From Yersinia proxima (GTDB lineage: Bacteria > Pseudomonadota > Gammaproteobacteria > Enterobacterales > Enterobacteriaceae), in contig NZ_CABHYG010000004.1 in NCBI RefSeq assembly GCF_902170785.1, forward strand, positions 496,001-560,000: DNA of 64,000 nt, in the 5' to 3' direction. Positions 23,091-33,195 of this stretch are shown here, in pieces (within the stretch, counting starts at the first letter, position 1; the number at the start of each line of letters is the position of its first letter). The notes under the pieces were generated by a model, which had not been told where the DNA came from, did no database searches, and saw only the letters and a program-made list of their open reading frames with translations. Both the position numbers and the translations under genes were made by a program.

Positions 23091-24023
23091 TTAATCGCGA
23101 TACATACTGAAATGTGGCGCACAATCAATTAGTTGCTGTTTGGTCAGCATAAAGACGCCATCACCGCCATTGTCAAACTCCAGCCAAGTGAACGGCACAT
23201 CTGGGTATTGATCCATCAAATGCACCATGCTGTTGCCCACTTCACAAATCAGCACACCATCATCTTGTAAAAAGTCTGGCGCACAAGCCAGAATGCGGCG
23301 GGCCAGTTTCAGGCCATCACTACCCGCAGCCAGACCTAATTCGGGCTCGAAGCGGAACTCCTGCGGCAAATCAGCCATGTCTTCAGCATCAACATACGGC
23401 GGGTTGGTGACAATCAAGTCATATTTGATGGGCGGCAAATCACGGAACAAGTCGGAGCGAATCGGCGTGACCTGGTGCTCCATGCCGTGCTGTTGGATAT
23501 TGTGCTCCGTCACCGCCAACACATCATTGGAGATATCGACGGCATCCACTTCCGCTTCAGGGAAAGCGTAAGCGCAAGCAATAGCAATACAACCGCTGCC
23601 TGTACACATGTCCAGAATATGTTTAGGTTGATGGCGAATCAGCCCAGCAAAATTGTTATTAATCAACTCACCAATGGGTGAACGTGGCACTAACACACGC
23701 TCATCAACGTAATACTCCATGCCGCAGAACCAGGCTTTATTGGTCAGGTAAGCAACAGGAATGCGCTCATTTACCCGACGAATCACTCGCTCAACAATAC
23801 GATGGCGCTCGCTGGATGTCAGGCGCGCACTGCGCATATCTTCTGGAGTATCCATCGGTAAAAACAGGCTTGGAAAAACCAATTGCACCGCTTCGTCCCA
23901 CGGATTATCAGTACCGTGACCATAAAAAATATTGGCCGCGTTAAAACGGCTGACGGCCCAACGCAACATATCCTGAATGGTGTGCAGCTCATTTACTGCT
24001 TCGTCGACGAAAATCTTGTCCAA
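23091..24023 (-). CDS. prmB: ribosomal protein L3 glutamine methyltransferase
   Basis: This 310-residue class I SAM-dependent methyltransferase modifies a glutamine of ribosomal protein uL3. The SAM-binding motif is [14 protein letters not shown], and the catalytic NPPY motif is [12 protein letters not shown], as in the PrmC/HemK family. Length equals that of E. coli PrmB. It is the first gene of the minus-strand prmB-aroC-mepA group and diverges from smrB with a 206-base intergenic region between them, which should contain both promoters. Confidence 0.95.
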   Translation of the reverse strand: MDKIFVDEAVNELHTIQDMLRWAVSRFNAANIFYGHGTDNPWDEAVQLVFPSLFLPMDTPEDMRSARLTSSERHRIVERVIRRVNERIPVAYLTNKAWFCGMEYYVDERVLVPRSPIGELINNNFAGLIRHQPKHILDMCTGSGCIAIACAYAFPEAEVDAVDISNDVLAVTEHNIQQHGMEHQVTPIRSDLFRDLPPIKYDLIVTNPPYVDAEDMADLPQEFRFEPELGLAAGSDGLKLARRILACAPDFLQDDGVLICEVGNSMVHLMDQYPDVPFTWLEFDNGGDGVFMLTKQQLIDCAPHFSMYRD

Positions 24024-24229
24024 GGTATTCTCCAGCTAGGGCTTAAAATCATTATCTATGCCCCTAGTTTGCCATGAAGCCCGCCACAAATCAGCAGCAA
24101 TACATCAGTTGAATGATAACCAAATAATGAAATAGACATTAAAGCCATCAATCCTACCGTTACATTTATTTAGACAGATGAATCTCAATAGGTAAACTGG
24201 GGAAATGACATAAGTACGATGAACAGATA

Positions 24230-24760
24230 ATGAAAAATAAATATCACCTGACAACAGACGAATTACAGCTCTTTAAAGAGTCGATAGCCGGAGCAAAGAA
24301 GCTAAAACAAGATACGATTGTCCATCGCACACCGCCCAAATTAGGTAAAAAAATTGCACCGGAGCGATTGCTGCAAGAACAGGTTGATGCCAGCTATTAT
24401 TTTTCTGATGAATTCCAACCGCAGTTGGATACCGAAGGCCCCACGCGCTATGTGCGGCCAGGTGTTGACCATTTTGAAGTTAAAAAACTGCGACGCGGTG
24501 ATTACTCACCCGATATGTTTTTGGATTTACACGGATTAACGCAGAAACAAGCCAAGCAGGAGTTGGGCGCACTAATTGCAGCCTGCAAACGCGAACATGT
24601 CCATTGCGCCTGTGTGATGCATGGGCATGGCAAGCATGTTCTGAAGCAACAAACACCGCTATGGCTGGCGCAACATCCAGATGTGCTGGCATTTCATCAG
24701 GCCCCAAAAGAATGGGGTGGCACGGCGGCATTATTGGTGCTAATCGAATTAGAACAGTAG
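24230..24760 (+). CDS. smrB: ribosome rescue endonuclease SmrB
   Basis: This 176-residue protein has an N-terminal charged extension and a C-terminal Smr domain with the signature [14 protein letters not shown] and [15 protein letters not shown]. coli SmrB (YfcN) recognises collided ribosomes and cleaves the mRNA between them, starting rescue. The N-terminal helix (about residues 1-30) is the part that binds ribosomal protein uS2 in the known system. It is divergent from prmB, as in E. coli. The ribosome-binding sequence is weak. Confidence 0.93.
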   Translation: MKNKYHLTTDELQLFKESIAGAKKLKQDTIVHRTPPKLGKKIAPERLLQEQVDASYYFSDEFQPQLDTEGPTRYVRPGVDHFEVKKLRRGDYSPDMFLDLHGLTQKQAKQELGALIAACKREHVHCACVMHGHGKHVLKQQTPLWLAQHPDVLAFHQAPKEWGGTAALLVLIELEQ

Positions 24761-24810
24761 CCGAATTGACTGGTGTGATGCATTTTTGCTAACGCGTGTA
24801 TACATACAAT

Positions 24811-24831
24811 CTACCCATTACAAATGGGTAG
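24811..24831. other. perfect hairpin between convergent smrB and sixA
   Basis: CTACCCATT-aca-AATGGGTAG is a perfect nine-base inverted repeat in the gap between two convergent genes. There is no strong T-run on either side, so it may be a weak bidirectional terminator or an mRNA 3'-end stabiliser. Confidence 0.6.
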
Positions 24832-24888
24832 AAATAACAAGAGCGCGACAGTGACGCCGCGCCCATTGATCATTGGCTCAATTGATAC

Positions 24889-25380
24889 TTAGCCGTGACA
24901 GGCCTTAGCTAAAAGTTGCGTCGGGCTAACCTGCCAGTCAAACGTCCCTTTTCCAGTCTCGTCATCCAAATCAACACAAGCGATGGCCGACGTCGCAAAC
25001 ATCGGCGGGCATTGCCCTGGGCACAGTTCAGCCACTAAATAGCCAACCAGCGGCAAGTGCGAAATGACCAATACTGCAGCGCAGTCTTCTTTTGCCAGTG
25101 CTTGTAAATAGCAACTAACAAAAGCAGCATCCCCACCTGGCGTTAATTCTGGCATCACTTCCTGCTCTGCCGGAAGCGTCAGCACTTCACGCACCACTTC
25201 CAATGTTTGCTCTGCGCGTAAATAAGGGCTGACCAACACCCTTTCAACATCGACAGACTGGTCGTTTAACCAGCTTGCTATCTGACGTGATTCATCTTGA
25301 CCACACAGAGTCAGAGGCCTTTGCGCATCACTGGCTGCGTCAAGAGCCGCGTCGCCGTGACGCATAATGAAAACTTGCAT
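24889..25380 (-). CDS. sixA: phosphohistidine phosphatase SixA
   Basis: This 163-residue member of the histidine phosphatase superfamily has the catalytic N-terminal MRHGDAALDA and second active-site VISHLPLVGYL. In E. coli SixA removes phosphate from histidine on PTSNtr protein NPr and was also linked to ArcB. The length (161 in E. coli) and order next to fadJ agree. It stands alone on the minus strand between a convergent smrB and a plus-strand mini-ORF region upstream. Confidence 0.95.
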   Translation of the reverse strand: MQVFIMRHGDAALDAASDAQRPLTLCGQDESRQIASWLNDQSVDVERVLVSPYLRAEQTLEVVREVLTLPAEQEVMPELTPGGDAAFVSCYLQALAKEDCAAVLVISHLPLVGYLVAELCPGQCPPMFATSAIACVDLDDETGKGTFDWQVSPTQLLAKACHG

Positions 25381-25761
25381 ATTGCACCGTTTTTGTTAAC
25401 AAAATAACGCTATACAGAAACGCTTTGCGTGCTGTACCGCCGAAACCTTTGCTTGAGAGCAAAGAAACTTCATAACGATAACGCGCCGTCTCTCTATGGC
25501 GGCCGGGCATTTTGCCTGAAACTTAAGGTAAAGAAAATGGCTGTTTTTACATCAGTAACACCGACAGCCAACCTTGATTGGTTACAGAGTAACCATATCA
25601 ATAGCTTAATCCAAACTCTATCACCTGCACAATAAATGGCTATTCATTCATTTTGGTACGAATAGTCACTTTGCGTAATTCTAGTTAAGGTATCGCGGGT
25701 TGTCCTCAGAGTACAGACACCTTATCGGTTAGAATCACAGGTGGTGATCTTGTTCACACTC
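25381..25761. other. sixA-fadJ intergenic region with hairpin and mini-ORF
   Basis: This 381-base gap holds the sixA promoter region, a hairpin CTTTGCT-tgag-AGCAAAG at 25447-25464, a short plus-strand reading frame (25537-25635, listed separately) and the 3' flank of fadJ. No strong terminator for fadJ is evident in the final 120 bases. Confidence 0.4.
25537..25635 (+). CDS. possible 32-residue protein
   Basis: This short frame encodes MAVFTSVTPTANLDWLQ... (32 residues), with AAGG nine bases upstream and a possible structured 5' leader. The start resembles, over about 15 residues, the N terminus of type II homoserine kinases (MAVFT-x-V...L..WL), but it ends long before any kinase domain. It could be a real small protein, a leader peptide or a coincidence. 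No plus-strand gene follows that it could regulate. Confidence 0.35.
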   Translation: MAVFTSVTPTANLDWLQSNHINSLIQTLSPAQ

Positions 25762-27999
25762 TTAATTATGAGTGGTAATTGTCTCTTCATCCATGCTGTT
25801 TTCAGGTGAATAAAACCTTTTTTGCTGTTCAGCCATCGTGACCAATAATGCGCAAGGCTCAAAACGCTCGCCATATTGCTGGGCAAGTAAATTCAGTGTC
25901 TTGACCACTTTATCTGCGCCCAAACTGTCCATATAGCGGAAAGGCCCCCCCAAGAACGGGGGGAAACCAATCCCGAATACCGCGCCAATATCCCCATCGC
26001 GCGGGTTACGAATGATCGACTCATCCAAACAGCGCGCGGCTTCATTCAGCATCATCATCGTGCAGCGCTGTGCTATTACGGCAGATTCAAGATGCGCCTT
26101 CGGTGTCACACCGAGCAAGATATACACGCTGGTGTCAACTTGCTTAGCGGGGCTTCTTTTCCACTTGAAACCGCTCGTTTTAGCGGGGTAAAGGTAGAAA
26201 CCTCGACCATTTTTACGCCCTTTCCGCCCATCCTTCAAGATGACATCAAATGAAGGCGGCGCGGCAAACCGCGGCCCTAACTTCTCTACCAGAATGGGCA
26301 TTATTTTGGTGCCGACATCAATTCCCACTTCATCCAGCAACATTATCGGCCCCACCGGGAAACCAAAATCGACCAGAGCTTTATCAACTGAATCGATAGG
26401 TTCACCGTCTAATATGCAGCGGGCTGCTTCATTGATATACGGAGCCAAAATACGGTTTACATAGAATCCGGCACGATCAGCGACCACAATCGCTGTTTTG
26501 CCCTGTTTGCGTGCTAAGGCAACGGTGGTGGCAATGGTTTCTTCGCTCGTTTTTGCATGCGGAATAACTTCCACCAACGGCATTTTATCCACCGGACTAA
26601 AGTAATGCAGGCCGATGACCTGATCCGGCCGCAGTGCCTGTGCCGCGATGTCGCTGATTGGCAGAGATGATGTGTTAGAGGCAAAAATAGTGTGAGACGC
26701 CGCGAAATGCTCAATATCTGCCACCATCTGCTGTTTCAACGATAGATCTTCAAATACCGCTTCAACCACAATATCTACATTGCCAAAACCACAATAATCG
26801 GTGCTACCGGAAATCAGCATCATCTGCCGTTGCCGCTCAGCCGGGCGCATCCGTTTACTGCGCACCCGCTTGCCTAAAGCATCCCAGGTATATTTCAGCG
26901 CCTGATTAATTCCGGTTGGATTGATATCTTTAATCCGTACCGACAAACCCGCACGGGTTGCAGTGACATTAGCAATACCGCCGCCCATCAAGCCCCCCCC
27001 TAAAACCCCTACACGATGGATCGCACGAGGCTGCGCTTTGCCTCCGGTCTCTTTTTTCAGCGAAGTGGTCGCAAAAAACAAGCTGCGTAATGCGGCTGAC
27101 TCAGGGGTCATTGCCAGTTCACCAAAAGCCTTGGCTTCAGCTTCATAACCAGCAGGGCCTCCGTGATCCAATCCTTTACGTACTACATCGATAATACGCT
27201 CTGCCGCGGGATAGTGGCCTTTGGTCTTCGCCAACGTTTTCTTACGGACAATCTTAAATAACAATGCCTTACCCAATGGGCCGCTGAGTAGACGCTCCTG
27301 CCACGGCAATACGGGCTTATCTAGCCAACCGGCTTTTGCCCGCTGAATAGCCACATCAAGCAAAATATCCTGTGGCACTACATCGTCCACCAGCCCCATT
27401 TTAAGTGCCTGTCGCGCACGAACCTGCCTGCCCGTGAGTATCATATCCAGTGCCTTACTAACCCCCACCAGGCGTGGCAAACGCTGAGTGCCTCCCGAAC
27501 CAGGCAGCAGCCCCAATTGCACTTCTGGCAAACCGAGCACGGTTTTATCATCCTGTGAGCAAATTCGGCTATGGCATGCCAGCGCCAGTTCCAGACCACC
27601 GCCAAGGCAAGCACCGTGGATAGCGGCGACTACCGGCACAGGGAATGCCGCGATTTGTGCCAGAATGGATTGACCTTTCTGAGCCAGAACTCGGGCATCC
27701 TGCGCTGTGCGACAAGCGGCAATCATGGTGATATCAGCACCGGCGATAAAAGAGTCCGGTTTACCAGAAATAATCACTAAGCCTTGTAATTGACTCAAGG
27801 CCTGTGCTTGTTGCAGTATTTCAGCAATTTGTTCTGCGAATTCAGCTTTTAAGGTGTTCACTTTATCACCGACAACATCAACAGTAATGATACCAATATT
27901 GTCGGGCCGAACACTGAGGGTGAATACAGAATGGGCCGGAGCGACAGCTTCCACCGGGGTCGTTTCATCACCACTGTTAAGCGTATTTCCCTGACTCAT
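25762..27999 (-). CDS. fadJ: fatty acid oxidation complex alpha subunit FadJ
   Basis: This is a 745-residue multifunctional enzyme. The N-terminal crotonase domain (enoyl-CoA hydratase, motif [18 protein letters not shown]) is followed by an NAD-binding 3-hydroxyacyl-CoA dehydrogenase domain ([15 protein letters not shown]) and two C-terminal dehydrogenase domains. With FadI it runs beta-oxidation under anaerobic conditions. I start at 27999, where ATG overlaps the fadI stop by one base and GGAG lies upstream; the longer frame invades fadI. The N-terminal extension (about 25 residues) is longer than in E. coli. Confidence 0.95.
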   Translation of the reverse strand: MSQGNTLNSGDETTPVEAVAPAHSVFTLSVRPDNIGIITVDVVGDKVNTLKAEFAEQIAEILQQAQALSQLQGLVIISGKPDSFIAGADITMIAACRTAQDARVLAQKGQSILAQIAAFPVPVVAAIHGACLGGGLELALACHSRICSQDDKTVLGLPEVQLGLLPGSGGTQRLPRLVGVSKALDMILTGRQVRARQALKMGLVDDVVPQDILLDVAIQRAKAGWLDKPVLPWQERLLSGPLGKALLFKIVRKKTLAKTKGHYPAAERIIDVVRKGLDHGGPAGYEAEAKAFGELAMTPESAALRSLFFATTSLKKETGGKAQPRAIHRVGVLGGGLMGGGIANVTATRAGLSVRIKDINPTGINQALKYTWDALGKRVRSKRMRPAERQRQMMLISGSTDYCGFGNVDIVVEAVFEDLSLKQQMVADIEHFAASHTIFASNTSSLPISDIAAQALRPDQVIGLHYFSPVDKMPLVEVIPHAKTSEETIATTVALARKQGKTAIVVADRAGFYVNRILAPYINEAARCILDGEPIDSVDKALVDFGFPVGPIMLLDEVGIDVGTKIMPILVEKLGPRFAAPPSFDVILKDGRKGRKNGRGFYLYPAKTSGFKWKRSPAKQVDTSVYILLGVTPKAHLESAVIAQRCTMMMLNEAARCLDESIIRNPRDGDIGAVFGIGFPPFLGGPFRYMDSLGADKVVKTLNLLAQQYGERFEPCALLVTMAEQQKRFYSPENSMDEETITTHN

Positions 28000-29309
28000 T
28001 ACTCCACCTCCACAATCATTGCTGCGCCTAAACCACCCGCAGCACATGCGGTCGTTAGCCCAAGCCCACCACCACGGCGCCGTAACTCATGCAGTGTTTG
28101 AGTAATCATACGTGCACCAGTTGCCGCAAAGGGGTGACCATAAGCAATGGAGCCACCTAATACGTTAAATTTACTCATATCAACCTCACCAATAGCCTGA
28201 CTACGCCCCAGTTTTTCACGCGCAAAGCTATCACTGGCAAACATTTTCAGATTCGCTAGTGTTTGTGCAGCGAATGCTTCATGCATATCGATAAGAGTTA
28301 AGTCTGCCAGGGTGATTCCGGCGCGATCGAGTGCTAATGGTGTGGCATAAGAGGGGCCTAATAACATGTCTTGCCAGACATCAATGGCCGAAAAAGCAAA
28401 GCTGCGCAAGTAACCTAACGGCTGGAGACCCAATTCCTTCGCTTTTGATTCACTCATCATTATGACGGCGGCTGCACCGTCGGTCAGTGGTGTACTGTTC
28501 GCAGCCGTGACACTGCCATGTTTGCGATCGAATGCCGGACGTAATTTGGCATATTGCTCCATAGTGGAATCTTTGCGGATATTATTATCTTCAGTGATGG
28601 CATCACTAAAAGGTGGAATATAAGCCGTCATCACCTCATCGTGTAATAACCCCTGTTGCCAGGCCTGTGCCGCCATTTGGTGAGAACGCAGCGCTAACGC
28701 ATCCTGATCCTCACGGCTAATTCCATAGGTTTTTGCCATCTGCTCGGCCGTATCCCCCATGCGCAAACCTGTTGAATACTCGGCAACCGCAGGTGCTACC
28801 GGCAGCAAATCACGCAGTTTTAAGCGACTAAATAATTTCAATCGTTGGGATAACGTTCGGGCTTTATTGACGTCAACCAAGGTTCTCGCCAGTGCTTTGC
28901 TGACACCAATAGGCAAAACAGAAGAGGAATCTGCACCGCCGGCAATCGCTACAGTGACGGAGCCAGCAATGATGCTTTCCGCCACATTCGCCACCGCCTG
29001 AAAGCTGGTCGCACATGCGCGCGAAACACTATAAGCATCGGTATGCACACTCATGCCCGTGCCCAATACTATTTCACGAGCAATATTTGGCGCTTCTGGC
29101 ATCTGTACCACTTGACCAAATACCAGTTGATCAATCAATTCAGGAGCAATACCACTTCTGGCTAATAATTCACTGACCACAATCTTGCCTAAATCTACAG
29201 CTGGCACGCCATGATAAGCAGTTGCCTGCTTGGCAAAGGGGGTTCGCAGGCCGCTGACTATTGCAATGCGATCGCCCGCGCGCGTCACTAGCGGTAATGG
29301 CTTACTCAT
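27999..29309 (-). CDS. fadI: 3-ketoacyl-CoA thiolase FadI
   Basis: This 436-residue thiolase has exactly the E. coli length. The acylated cysteine is in [19 protein letters not shown], and the C-terminal catalytic motifs are [20 protein letters not shown] and [15 protein letters not shown]. It releases acetyl-CoA from 3-ketoacyl-CoA and forms the anaerobic complex with FadJ, to which it is translationally coupled. I start at 29309 ([20 protein letters not shown]), since the longer frame enters the FadR-operator region. Confidence 0.96.
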   Translation of the reverse strand: MSKPLPLVTRAGDRIAIVSGLRTPFAKQATAYHGVPAVDLGKIVVSELLARSGIAPELIDQLVFGQVVQMPEAPNIAREIVLGTGMSVHTDAYSVSRACATSFQAVANVAESIIAGSVTVAIAGGADSSSVLPIGVSKALARTLVDVNKARTLSQRLKLFSRLKLRDLLPVAPAVAEYSTGLRMGDTAEQMAKTYGISREDQDALALRSHQMAAQAWQQGLLHDEVMTAYIPPFSDAITEDNNIRKDSTMEQYAKLRPAFDRKHGSVTAANSTPLTDGAAAVIMMSESKAKELGLQPLGYLRSFAFSAIDVWQDMLLGPSYATPLALDRAGITLADLTLIDMHEAFAAQTLANLKMFASDSFAREKLGRSQAIGEVDMSKFNVLGGSIAYGHPFAATGARMITQTLHELRRRGGGLGLTTACAAGGLGAAMIVEVE

Positions 29310-29356
29310 AAATGCTCCTGATAAGTCAAAGTGGCTTTGATTAAAGCATAACAAAT

Positions 29357-29373
29357 AACAGGTCTGACCTGAT
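29357..29373. promoter_or_regulatory. FadR operator upstream of fadIJ
   Basis: The 17-base sequence ATCAGGTCAGACCTGTT on the minus strand matches the FadR consensus (CTGGTCNGACCAG type) with an almost symmetric CAGGTC/GACCTG core. It lies about 50 bases upstream of the fadI start. FadR represses fad genes without long-chain acyl-CoA. Confidence 0.75.
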
Positions 29374-29544
29374 CCAATTATTGTTAACCAAATATTTACA
29401 TTTGGTAAACCTATAGAACAGGAAAGTGAGAGCAGGAGCAACTTTTCAGACTAAAAATGGGGAGTGAGAAGAACTGACAGGCTAATAACTTATCTGGGAG
29501 TGATATCAAATGTAATGAATTCAGAAGGTAAATCATCCAAAAAC

Positions 29545-29572
29545 AAACGCGAAGCCAGAAGCTCCGCGTTTT
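29545..29572 (-). terminator. terminator downstream of yfcZ
   Basis: AAACGC-g-AAGC and its partner GCT-c-CGCGTTT form a stem with one internal mismatch. On the minus strand it is followed by GTTTTTGG. It lies about 30 bases after the yfcZ stop and in front of the fadI promoter. Confidence 0.65.
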
Positions 29573-29603
29573 TAGGTATTCAGCTGAACTGAGTCAGTGC
29601 GGA

Positions 29604-29900
29604 TTAACGCAGGCCTAACTGAAAAATCATGGTTTCAGCCTGGCAGGCAAAGGTGAAATCAACAGTTAAACGTACACCGCCTTCAGTTTCTTCCAACTTA
29701 TGCTCAATTAGGCAAGGTTCTGATTCAACAGCACGCGCTTTTTCAGTTAGCGTTTTCAGCATCGCTTCAGCTTCTGCACGGTTGTCGAATACACAGCTAT
29801 AGGACGCGGTGCAATCAGTATTATCCATGATAGTGCCTACATCTATACAGCAGCAGGCTGCGGTTTCTTCCGCGCTACAGCGATTAATTGCATCTGACAT
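29604..29900 (-). CDS. yfcZ: YfcZ/YiiS family protein
   Basis: This is a 98-residue protein of the conserved YfcZ/YiiS family, function unknown. It carries the family's CCCIDVGTIMDN cysteine cluster and a VDFTFACQAETMIFQLGLR end almost identical to E. coli YfcZ. I start at the ATG at 29900 with GAGGAG eight bases upstream; a TTG two codons earlier is in frame. Its place between fadI and divergent fadL is conserved in E. coli. The cysteine-rich N-terminal region could bind a metal. Confidence 0.92.
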   Translation of the reverse strand: MSDAINRCSAEETAACCCIDVGTIMDNTDCTASYSCVFDNRAEAEAMLKTLTEKARAVESEPCLIEHKLEETEGGVRLTVDFTFACQAETMIFQLGLR

Positions 29901-30210
29901 CTTCAATTCTCCTCAACGGACATTTCAAAATAGGTGCAAATTGCCTATCAGGCAGCGCAAATGACAATTAGCGCAAACAAATAAGACATGGTGCAAAAAA
30001 TATTTTCTCTGGCGCTATTTTACTACCGTCAGTCATCTGGCACTAGGACTTACTGTTTATAGGCCTATTAAGTGACAGAAATCACACTCGAATTGTTTGT
30101 TCAATCATCAATGATGTAATAATTGCTACATATTTGTGAGTTTTTTGTTAACTACGTCTATTTTTTGCAATCAAATTAGACCAAATGTCAAAACATACTT
30201 GCAACACCCT

Positions 30211-30251
30211 CGCTGGTCAGACCTATACTTCAGCCACTGGTCTGCTTTGTC
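30211..30251. promoter_or_regulatory. two FadR sites upstream of fadL
   Basis: GCTGGTCAGACCTATA (30212-30227) closely matches the first FadR site of E. coli fadL, and CACTGGTCTGCTTTG (30237-30251) matches the second. Both lie 80-120 bases upstream of the fadL start. The rest of the 429-base yfcZ-fadL gap shows AT-rich promoter-like sequence but no gene. Confidence 0.75.
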
Positions 30252-30329
30252 TGACCGATAACGGACCCTACAATCCCGCATTCTCTTGTTACGGTATGTA
30301 ACATTAATTAAAATAATGAGGTTTTGGTC

Positions 30330-31598
30330 ATGAACCAGAAAAACCTGTTTACCCGATCAGCTCTGGCAGCTGCAGTGGCAATAATTTCTTCAAACGTTTC
30401 TGCAGCCGGGTTCCAGCTGAATGAATATTCAGCAGCTGCGTTGGGCCGCTCTTTCTCTGGTGAAGGCGCTGTTGCTGACAATGCTTCTGTTGGTAGCCGC
30501 AACCCCGCCGCAATGACCTTGTTCGACCGCCCGTCGTTCTCCGGTGGTGTCGTGTATGTCGATCCCAACGTTGATATCAGTGGAACATCACCCATATCGG
30601 GCAGAAGTACCAGTGCCAAAAACATCGCGCCATCAGAGTGGATCCCCAATATCCATTTTATTATGCCGCTGAATGAGCAATGGGCAATTGGTGCTTCCGG
30701 CACCTCAAACTACGGTTTAGCCACTGAATTTAATGATGATTATATCGTTGGTTCTCTGGGTGGCCAGACTGACCTGAAAACCGCAAACCTCAATCTGAGC
30801 GCGGCTTATCGCTTGAATGAAAACTTCAGTTTTGGTTTGGGTTTTGATGCAGTTTATGCCGATGCAAAAATTGTGCGCCATATTGGTGAAGCTGGCCGAG
30901 GGGTTATCCCAGCCAGTACTGAAGTCACACGTATGGAAGGAACCAAGTGGGGTTATGGTTGGAATGCGGGCGTTCTGTATGAAGTGGATAAAGAGAACCG
31001 CTACAGCCTCACCTATCGCTCCAAAGTGAAAATAGACTTTGATGGTGATTTCAGCAGCCAGTTGCCACCGCCAAGTGGCACAGGTGGTGCAGTGATTCCA
31101 GGTGCATTAACGCTGAATCTGCCAGAAGTGTGGGAAGTGTCCGGCTATAACCGTGTCGCACCACAATGGGCGATTCACTACAGCCTGGCCTACACCAGTT
31201 GGAGCCAGTTCAAAGAGCTGAAAGCCACCGGAACCAACGGTAACACTCTGTTTGAGAAGCAAGAAGGCTTCCACGATGCTTACCGTATCGCGCTGGGTAC
31301 TACTTATTATTACGATGATAACTGGACGTTCCGTACCGGTATTGCTTTCGATGACAGCCCGGTTCCAGCAGATAACCGCACTATTTCGATTCCAGACCAA
31401 GACCGTTTCTGGATCAGTGCGGGTACTACCTATGCATTTAACAAAGATGCATCAGTTGACGTGGGTATTTCCTATATGCATGGCCAGAACGTGCACATCA
31501 CGGAAAAAACACCAACAGCATTGGGCGGAACAACTTATGAGTTCGACTCTAAAGGTAGCGCACTGCTGTATGGCGTGAACTTCAACTACGCTTTCTGA
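30330..31598 (+). CDS. fadL: long-chain fatty acid outer membrane transporter FadL
   Basis: This 422-residue beta-barrel porin carries long-chain fatty acids (and some phages) across the outer membrane. The signal peptide is [25 protein letters not shown], and the mature N terminus [19 protein letters not shown] forms the hatch with the family's NPA motif (SRNPAAM). The C terminus ends in aromatic phenylalanine (NFNYAF) for barrel assembly. I start at the ATG at 30330, nine bases after TGAGG. Regulation by FadR is supported by two upstream sites. It converges on mlaA across the inserted toxin-antitoxin cassette. Confidence 0.96.
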   Translation: MNQKNLFTRSALAAAVAIISSNVSAAGFQLNEYSAAALGRSFSGEGAVADNASVGSRNPAAMTLFDRPSFSGGVVYVDPNVDISGTSPISGRSTSAKNIAPSEWIPNIHFIMPLNEQWAIGASGTSNYGLATEFNDDYIVGSLGGQTDLKTANLNLSAAYRLNENFSFGLGFDAVYADAKIVRHIGEAGRGVIPASTEVTRMEGTKWGYGWNAGVLYEVDKENRYSLTYRSKVKIDFDGDFSSQLPPPSGTGGAVIPGALTLNLPEVWEVSGYNRVAPQWAIHYSLAYTSWSQFKELKATGTNGNTLFEKQEGFHDAYRIALGTTYYYDDNWTFRTGIAFDDSPVPADNRTISIPDQDRFWISAGTTYAFNKDASVDVGISYMHGQNVHITEKTPTALGGTTYEFDSKGSALLYGVNFNYAF

Positions 31599-31640
31599 TA
31601 ACCATGATTGGCAACGTTGTTTTCCTAACAATAGTTGCCC

Positions 31641-31670
31641 ACAAAAAAGCGCCTCGCGGCGCTTTTTTAT
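31641..31670. terminator. bidirectional terminator, copy 1 of an exact 30-bp repeat
   Basis: Six A residues, GCGCC-tcgc-GGCGC and six T residues form a symmetric intrinsic terminator after fadL. The same 30 bases recur exactly at 32345-32374. The stop codon of the MazF-like toxin gene (31667-31669) lies inside this copy. Confidence 0.92.
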
Positions 31671-32029
31671 TTATTCAATCCCTGAGAAGAGAGTAGATGT
31701 TCACCGCCAATGAGCGGGATAAGTCTCGCTAACACCTCATTATATAAACCCGATTCTGATTCAATCAGAAATTTAGCCTTACGCTGACGCCAGTCAAAGG
31801 TTTGGATTAGGGTTGTTGCCACAACACAAGGTGCATCAAGGTTGGTAACCGGAACTTCGGTAGGTGCGCCACGAACACTGCTACTCACAGGACAACACAT
31901 CACCAATCCGGTTAGGCGGTTATATGTTTCATGTGAAAGAATAAGAGCAGGACGATATTTGCCAATCTCTTTCCCTTTCGTTGGTTCAAAATCCAACCAA
32001 CAAATATCGCCTCGCTTTGGTATATACAT
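31667..32029 (-). CDS. mazF: MazF/PemK-type endoribonuclease toxin
   Basis: This 120-residue protein follows the MazF pattern: PKRGDICWLDFEPTKGKEIGKYRPALILS at the N terminus (RG-D, the P-T-KG turn and the RPALILS strand) and TLIQTFDWRQRKAKF in the middle. MazF toxins cut mRNA at short sequences and stop growth when the antitoxin is degraded. The start overlaps the antitoxin stop by one base (TAATG), the standard coupling. The stop codon is provided by the flanking terminator repeat. The naming as MazF and not ChpB or PemK is by resemblance only. Confidence 0.85.
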   Translation of the reverse strand: MYIPKRGDICWLDFEPTKGKEIGKYRPALILSHETYNRLTGLVMCCPVSSSVRGAPTEVPVTNLDAPCVVATTLIQTFDWRQRKAKFLIESESGLYNEVLARLIPLIGGEHLLSSQGLNK

Positions 32030-32277
32030 TAATAATCAAGCTCCCTCTCCGTGGGATGTGTAAGTTCATCAGCATGTGCCGTGTAAGCGCTAAGTCCGGC
32101 AAGCAGGCTTTCTTCAGTCAATGGCTTTTTGACGACTTTTTGAATCACTAATCCTTGTTCGCTGATATCGATATCAACAGTGTCACCCACCTCAAAATTA
32201 GGGATAGTTTTAAGATTACCCGACAACCGTAAGGCAACACTATTGCCCCATTTTTGTAATGTGGCTTGAGCTCGCAT
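32029..32277 (-). CDS. mazE: MazE-type AbrB-fold antitoxin
   Basis: This 82-residue antitoxin has an N-terminal swapped-hairpin DNA-binding domain (QKWGNSVALRLSGN ... FEVGDTVDIDISEQGLVIQ) and an acidic C-terminal tail (HADELTHPTERELDY) that should wrap and block the toxin. Such proteins autoregulate their own promoter. I start at the ATG at 32277, eight bases after AGG; a GTG two codons earlier is in frame. It lies directly upstream of and coupled to the toxin gene. Together they form a complete type II module. Confidence 0.85.
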   Translation of the reverse strand: MRAQATLQKWGNSVALRLSGNLKTIPNFEVGDTVDIDISEQGLVIQKVVKKPLTEESLLAGLSAYTAHADELTHPTERELDY

Positions 32278-32344
32278 AATCACACCTTTTACTTTATGTA
32301 TCTACAATGAGTATACAGCCTTCAACTACATAGATACAGCAGCA

Positions 32345-32374
32345 ACAAAAAAGCGCCTCGCGGCGCTTTTTTAT
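32345..32374. terminator. bidirectional terminator, copy 2 of an exact 30-bp repeat
   Basis: This is identical over 30 bases to the terminator at 31641-31670 and sits 20 bases after the mlaA stop codon. The two copies bracket only the toxin-antitoxin cassette, 704 bases apart. Confidence 0.92.
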
Positions 32375-32394
32375 GCATCGAGATAGCACACCGA

Positions 32395-33159
32395 TCAGTT
32401 AGGTGAATCGATACTTTCCAAATCACCCTCAATAGCCTGAGCATTCGAGTTAACTTCTGGTTTTAACTGCCCGCCGTTCGCCAGGAAATCATAGCGCTGG
32501 AAGTAAGCCTCACGTACCATCAAATAGGGATCGGAGGAGTTACGAAGCAAACCGTCTGAATCTAACAGTTGAGCACGAGTTTCAACCCCTTCCAACATCC
32601 ATTTACCTGCCGACATCCAGAAAGTCAGATAACTCAGCACTGGATAGACGTAATCAGCCGCATTGCCACCATCTTCACGGATCGTGAAGCTGCCATAGCC
32701 CGGTAATACTACATAAGGGCCATAGCCAACATTATAGTGCCCCAACGTGCTACCAAAACGGTTCGGCACTTTTTTTGCCAGTTTTGGATTCGCCATACCG
32801 GCCACATCTATTAAGCCCCCCATCCCCAAAATAGTGTTGAGGAAGAAGCGGTTAAAGTGCTTCATGGCGTTGTACGGGTCACCGACCAGGAAGCTGTTAA
32901 CCATGCTGGCTGGCTCTTCAAGGTTACCCAGGAAGTTGCTCATCCCATTACGCGCAGGTTGTGGCACATAATCACGCCAAGCAACAGCCACCGGACGCAC
33001 GAGATAAGGGTCAAGAACCTCATAGTTAAAATTGAACATTGCCCGGTTAAAACCTTCCAGCGGATCTGAGCGGCCCTGCTCCATTTGATCCGGCGAGCTA
33101 CTGGCGCAGCCTATTAATAGTACGGTTGCAAAAGCCAGCCCAATCAGGCGGTAGTTCAT
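32395..33159 (-). CDS. mlaA: outer-membrane lipid asymmetry lipoprotein MlaA
   Basis: This 254-residue lipoprotein (VacJ) removes mislocalised phospholipids from the outer leaflet together with OmpC/F and passes them to the Mla pathway. The signal peptide ends in a LLIGC lipobox. The conserved body SDPLEGFNRAMFNFNYEVLDPY and YVPQPARNGMSNFLGNLEEP matches E. coli MlaA. I start at 33159 with GGAG upstream. Only 36 bases separate it from ccmI on the same strand, so it may be co-transcribed with the ccm operon, unlike in E. coli. Confidence 0.95.
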   Translation of the reverse strand: MNYRLIGLAFATVLLIGCASSSPDQMEQGRSDPLEGFNRAMFNFNYEVLDPYLVRPVAVAWRDYVPQPARNGMSNFLGNLEEPASMVNSFLVGDPYNAMKHFNRFFLNTILGMGGLIDVAGMANPKLAKKVPNRFGSTLGHYNVGYGPYVVLPGYGSFTIREDGGNAADYVYPVLSYLTFWMSAGKWMLEGVETRAQLLDSDGLLRNSSDPYLMVREAYFQRYDFLANGGQLKPEVNSNAQAIEGDLESIDSPN

Positions 33160-33195
33160 ATCTTTCTCCATGAAATTCTTTCCAGCCCCTTATAT

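Noticed and set aside
25762-29309. Several plus-strand frames opposite fadJ and fadI
   Set aside because: They are shadows of GC-rich coding sequence, lack ribosome sites and resemble nothing; fadIJ on the other strand are certain.
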